DNA of 34,710 nt from Nitrospirota bacterium (lineage in GTDB: Bacteria; Nitrospirota; Nitrospiria; Nitrospirales; UBA8639). Of this stretch, positions 32,096 to 34,710 are shown piece by piece (positions within the stretch are counted from its first letter, which is position 1; each line of letters starts with the position of its first letter). The notes below the pieces were generated by a model. It did no database searches and was not told the origin of the DNA. It was given only the letters and a program-made list of their open reading frames with translations. Made by a program: the position numbers and the translations under genes. The DNA lies in the NCBI GenBank assembly GCA_003696975.1, contig RFGT01000121.1, positions 1 to 34,710 of the forward strand, written 5' to 3'.

Positions 32096-33727
32096 ATGAA
32101 CCTTCGCCAAGGACCAGAAGCGGATTTCCTTGTGATCGGCAGCGGGGTGGCTGGCCTTCGGGCAGCGATCGAATTAGCCGCCTATGGGCAGGTGCTGATT
32201 GTCACAAAGGGAAGCCCGCTGGAGAGCAATTCCGTCTATGCCCAAGGAGGTGTCGCCGTCGCGATGAGCGAAGACGATGACGTGCACCTGCACTTTACCG
32301 ACACGCTCAACGCGGGACACCAGCTTGGCCGAAAAGAGGCGGCGCGAGCCCTTGTGGAAGAGGGACCGGATCGCATTCAGGAATTGATCGAATGGGGCGC
32401 CCAATTTGACACGGTGAATGGCAAGCTGGCCTTTGCCCGAGAAGGAGCCCATAGCCGTCGGCGAGTTCTTCGTGCCAAGGGAGATGCTACCGGCATAGAA
32501 ATTGTGCGCGTACTCCTGCAACGCGCTCGTGAACAACCGTCAATTCACTGGCTTGACGGCCATTATAGTATCGACCTAGTGGTCCAAGATGGCCGATGCT
32601 GTGGGGTTCTCGTGATGAACGAACTCAGCAGTGAGCGATGTCTCTTGCGAGCCTCGGCCGTGATTTTAGCCACGGGGGGAGCTGGCCAGGTCTTTGCCCG
32701 AACTACGAATCCGCCCAATGCCACAGGCGATGGAATCGCGATGGCCTACCGGGCTGGAGCCGTTCTCGAAGACATGGAGTTCGTCCAGTTCCATCCCACA
32801 GCACTCTACCTTCCTTCCACCCCCCCGTTTCTCTTATCCGAAGCCATTCGAGGAGAAGGGGGAATTCTCCGCAATCGCCAGGGCGAGCGGTTCATGCCGC
32901 GTTACCATCCTGACGCCGAACTGGCCCCGCGGGACATCGTGGCCCGCGCTATCTGGTCAGAAATGGCGGCCACTCGGGCAAGACATGTATTCTTAGATGT
33001 GACCCATCTTGACAGCCGATTTCTCAAACAGCGATTCCCTACCATCTATACTACCTGCCTTCGATTCGATATCGATATCACCGAGGAATGGATTCCCGTT
33101 TCACCAAGTGCCCATTACCTGATGGGCGGCATTCAGACAAATATTGATGGAGAAACCTCTGTGCCCGGGCTGTATGCCGCTGGTGAAGTCGCCTGCAGCG
33201 GTGTGCATGGAGCCAATCGGCTAGCAAGCAACTCGCTGCTCGAGGGGCTCGTCTTTGGGGTTCGAGCAGCTCGAGCCGCCACCCAGTGCCCCTCTCCCCC
33301 CCCGGGAAACTCCCTCTGTCGAGAACTCGCCCGCTTGAGAAGGGTCTCTCCGCAGCGGCTTGATGATGCAGAGAAACTCCGCAACTCGTTGAGACGTTTG
33401 ATGTGGAACAAAGTGGGACTAGTCAGAACAGGCGAGTCGTTAGCCAGCGCCCTAGCACAACTGTCCCGGTGGGAACGCGCCTTGGAGATCCCTCTATGGA
33501 GTCGAGCCGACCTGGAGGTCAAAAACATGGTGCAGGTGGGGCGGTGCATCGCAGAAGCCGCTCTGTGGAGAGAAAACAGCTTAGGCGCGCACTTCCGAGC
33601 AGATTTTCCGACACGGGCCGGCTCCGCGTGGAAACTACACAGCCACATCACCTGCCCTAGCTCTCCCTTTTTTGCTACTCAAGACCCCCCGGTGCAACAA
33701 CCTGATCAGTCCCACCAAGCCTCTTAA
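32096..33727 (+). CDS. nadB: L-aspartate oxidase
   Basis: NadB oxidises aspartate to iminoaspartate with FAD, the first step to NAD. ATG 32096 gives the family N-terminus ADFLVIGSGVAGLRAA (FAD-binding GxGxxG) and 543 residues; the track start lies inside the lipoprotein gene. Other marks are YAQGGVAVA (48-56), TTNPPNATGDGIAMAYRAGA, EFVQFHPTAL, the active-site region ELAPRDIVARA, and GLYAAGEVACSGVHGANRLASNSLLEGLVFG. The distinction from succinate dehydrogenase flavoproteins rests on these segments. nadA and nadC are not in the window. No good Shine-Dalgarno is visible. Confidence 0.94.
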   Translation: MNLRQGPEADFLVIGSGVAGLRAAIELAAYGQVLIVTKGSPLESNSVYAQGGVAVAMSEDDDVHLHFTDTLNAGHQLGRKEAARALVEEGPDRIQELIEWGAQFDTVNGKLAFAREGAHSRRRVLRAKGDATGIEIVRVLLQRAREQPSIHWLDGHYSIDLVVQDGRCCGVLVMNELSSERCLLRASAVILATGGAGQVFARTTNPPNATGDGIAMAYRAGAVLEDMEFVQFHPTALYLPSTPPFLLSEAIRGEGGILRNRQGERFMPRYHPDAELAPRDIVARAIWSEMAATRARHVFLDVTHLDSRFLKQRFPTIYTTCLRFDIDITEEWIPVSPSAHYLMGGIQTNIDGETSVPGLYAAGEVACSGVHGANRLASNSLLEGLVFGVRAARAATQCPSPPPGNSLCRELARLRRVSPQRLDDAEKLRNSLRRLMWNKVGLVRTGESLASALAQLSRWERALEIPLWSRADLEVKNMVQVGRCIAEAALWRENSLGAHFRADFPTRAGSAWKLHSHITCPSSPFFATQDPPVQQPDQSHQAS

Positions 33728-33749
33728 CCCCAAGGCATCCGCAACAGGT

Positions 33750-34676
33750 TCAGCAATTCCCTGAACAGGCACCATGAGGTGAGTGCGTCAGCTCCCGTTC
33801 GCGGTACGCACGAAATCCTTGCTGGAGGTATTTGGTCACAGGTCCGGGCACAGGAGCGGGGAACATCGTCGTCCCCAGTTGGTGCACCGGCAAAATCTCA
33901 AATCCCGTGTTGGTCAAAAAACATTCGTCGGCTGCCAAAAGCATCTGGAGAGGATACATCCCTTCCTGTACGGGCACTCCATATTCTTGAGCCACCGTCA
34001 ACACAACTTCTCGAGTAAGACCTGGGAAAATTCCACATCCGACAGAAGGCGTATACAGACACCCGTGCTGGACAAAAAAAATGTTACTCGTCGAGCATTC
34101 AGCTACCCACCCCTTGCTATTGAGCATCAGTCCATCAAAAGCTCCGGCCTGTAGAGCCTCTTGCTTGGCGAGAAGCGCATCTAAGTAATTGAGCGATTTC
34201 AGATGCGTAAGGAGCGTGGCGGCCGCATTCCGCCTAGTCCGAGCCACCACAATCCGCACCCCGCTTTGATACAGGTTTTCCAACGAAGGCCGGAGCGGAC
34301 GGGCGAACGCAACGGTTGTGGGTGAACAACAGGATGACGGATCCAATGTGGGTTCCCCGCTTCCCCGTGAGAGGGTCAGACGAATGAGCGCATCCCTGAG
34401 CCGATTGCGGTACAACAGTTCATGAAAGATAGCTAACCACTGCCGAGGACCGCGAGGGGGAGGCGTGATCCCCAACATCTCGGAGGCCTGGGAGAACCTT
34501 GTCAGATGACGCTCTAAGAGAAAGATTCGGGTATCGTAGGCTCGTAGTGTCTCAAAGACTCCATCGCCATACAAAAAACCATAGTCAAACACCGAAACCA
34601 GTGCCTGAGTGTGTGGGACAAACCGATCATTGAGGAAGACCCACATCGCCTTAGCCGAGGAATTTTTCGCTTCCAT
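33750..34676 (-). CDS. pabC: Class IV aminotransferase, probable aminodeoxychorismate lyase (PabC)
   Basis: Fold-type IV pyridoxal enzymes include PabC, IlvE and D-amino acid aminotransferase. This 308-residue protein has VFDYGFLYGDGVFETLRAYD near the N-terminus, the cofactor lysine in HLKSLNYLDALLAKQEA and the NTGFEILPVHQLG end region. It is the PabC/DAAT-like type by eye. ATG 34676 shares its A with the stop of the upstream gene (TGATG), so the two are coupled. That gene's tail could be PabB, which favours PabC and folate synthesis. ATG 34646 is a shorter alternative start. A branched-chain role cannot be excluded. Confidence 0.72.
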   Translation of the reverse strand: MEAKNSSAKAMWVFLNDRFVPHTQALVSVFDYGFLYGDGVFETLRAYDTRIFLLERHLTRFSQASEMLGITPPPRGPRQWLAIFHELLYRNRLRDALIRLTLSRGSGEPTLDPSSCCSPTTVAFARPLRPSLENLYQSGVRIVVARTRRNAAATLLTHLKSLNYLDALLAKQEALQAGAFDGLMLNSKGWVAECSTSNIFFVQHGCLYTPSVGCGIFPGLTREVVLTVAQEYGVPVQEGMYPLQMLLAADECFLTNTGFEILPVHQLGTTMFPAPVPGPVTKYLQQGFRAYRERELTHSPHGACSGNC

Positions 34677-34710
34677 CAGCAGAGTGCGGTAAGGAGGGCT
34701 TGCGCTTTAT
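34676..34710 (-). CDS. 3' end of an upstream gene, possibly pabB, cut by window edge
   Basis: In frame with the TGA at 34678-34676 the last ten codons read KAQALLTALC, a plausible helical C-terminus. The TGATG overlap with the class IV aminotransferase start supports a real gene. PabB-PabC coupling is common, so PabB is a reasonable guess, but ten residues cannot prove it. Confidence 0.4.
   Translation of the reverse strand, partial: KAQALLTALC

Noticed and set aside
1-34710. CRISPR arrays, insertion sequences, prophage genes, tRNA or rRNA genes
   Set aside because: No spaced direct repeats, transposase or integrase motifs, or cloverleaf sequences were seen on either strand by eye.

Overview
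The window reads as chromosomal DNA of a moderately GC-rich Gram-negative bacterium, most likely a Nitrospira-type nitrite oxidiser (phylum Nitrospirota). This is a judgement from gene content and protein style, not from a search. The pointers are a nitrite channel next to a ferredoxin-type siroheme nitrite reductase, a cytochrome bd-like membrane protein fused to cytochrome c, LL-diaminopimelate aminotransferase in place of the succinylase route, a 31-residue bS22-like peptide, and long same-strand blocks of biosynthetic genes. I see no insertion sequence, prophage, CRISPR array, tRNA or rRNA.

Region 1 (1-15490, all minus strand, transcribed right to left) is a biosynthetic block: ilvB-ilvN-ilvC (branched-chain amino acids), psd-pssA (phosphatidylethanolamine), leuA-leuB (leucine), an NHL beta-propeller protein, asd (aspartate family), a DUF2905 membrane protein, a SpoIID/LytB-domain protein, queA, and a bd-like/cytochrome c fusion. 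It ends with an arsR-pstS-like pair that has its own consensus promoter overlapped by a palindromic operator. Many junctions are 4-base overlaps (ATGA or GTGA) or very short gaps, so translational coupling is common. ilvB has a sigma70-like promoter and a leader of about 184 nt.

Region 2 (15575-21419) holds bioF (+), a CbiX-type chelatase (-), a DUF523-DUF1722 protein (-), and then the nitrite assimilation operon nirC-nirA (+). In front of nirC lies a leader of about 330 nt with a promoter, a perfect 8-bp hairpin with an AnnGnn hexaloop, two strong intrinsic terminators and further hairpins. This looks like transcription attenuation of the ANTAR (NasR/NasT) kind and is the most interesting feature in the window. 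The neighbouring chelatase could supply the siroheme that NirA needs.

Region 3 (21391-28000) has a metallophosphoesterase (-), a 132-residue unknown protein (+), and a minus-strand run: panC-coupled DNA methyltransferase repair protein, panC, folK, dapL, a class I glutamine amidotransferase-like protein and a PmtA-like SAM methyltransferase that could act on the lipid made by psd/pssA.

Region 4 (28000-34710) has a secreted unknown protein (+) behind a clear promoter and an unexplained hairpin-rich stretch, an MsbA-like ABC exporter (-), a small conserved-looking protein and a 31-residue bS22/COX24-like protein (-, missed by the ORF track), a small lipoprotein (+), nadB (+), and a class IV aminotransferase (-). 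The aminotransferase start overlaps the end of an upstream gene in a TGATG junction, which suggests pabB-pabC.

Several ORF-track starts were moved because a Shine-Dalgarno sequence, a coupling overlap or family N-termini pointed to an internal start. Each case is stated in its entry.
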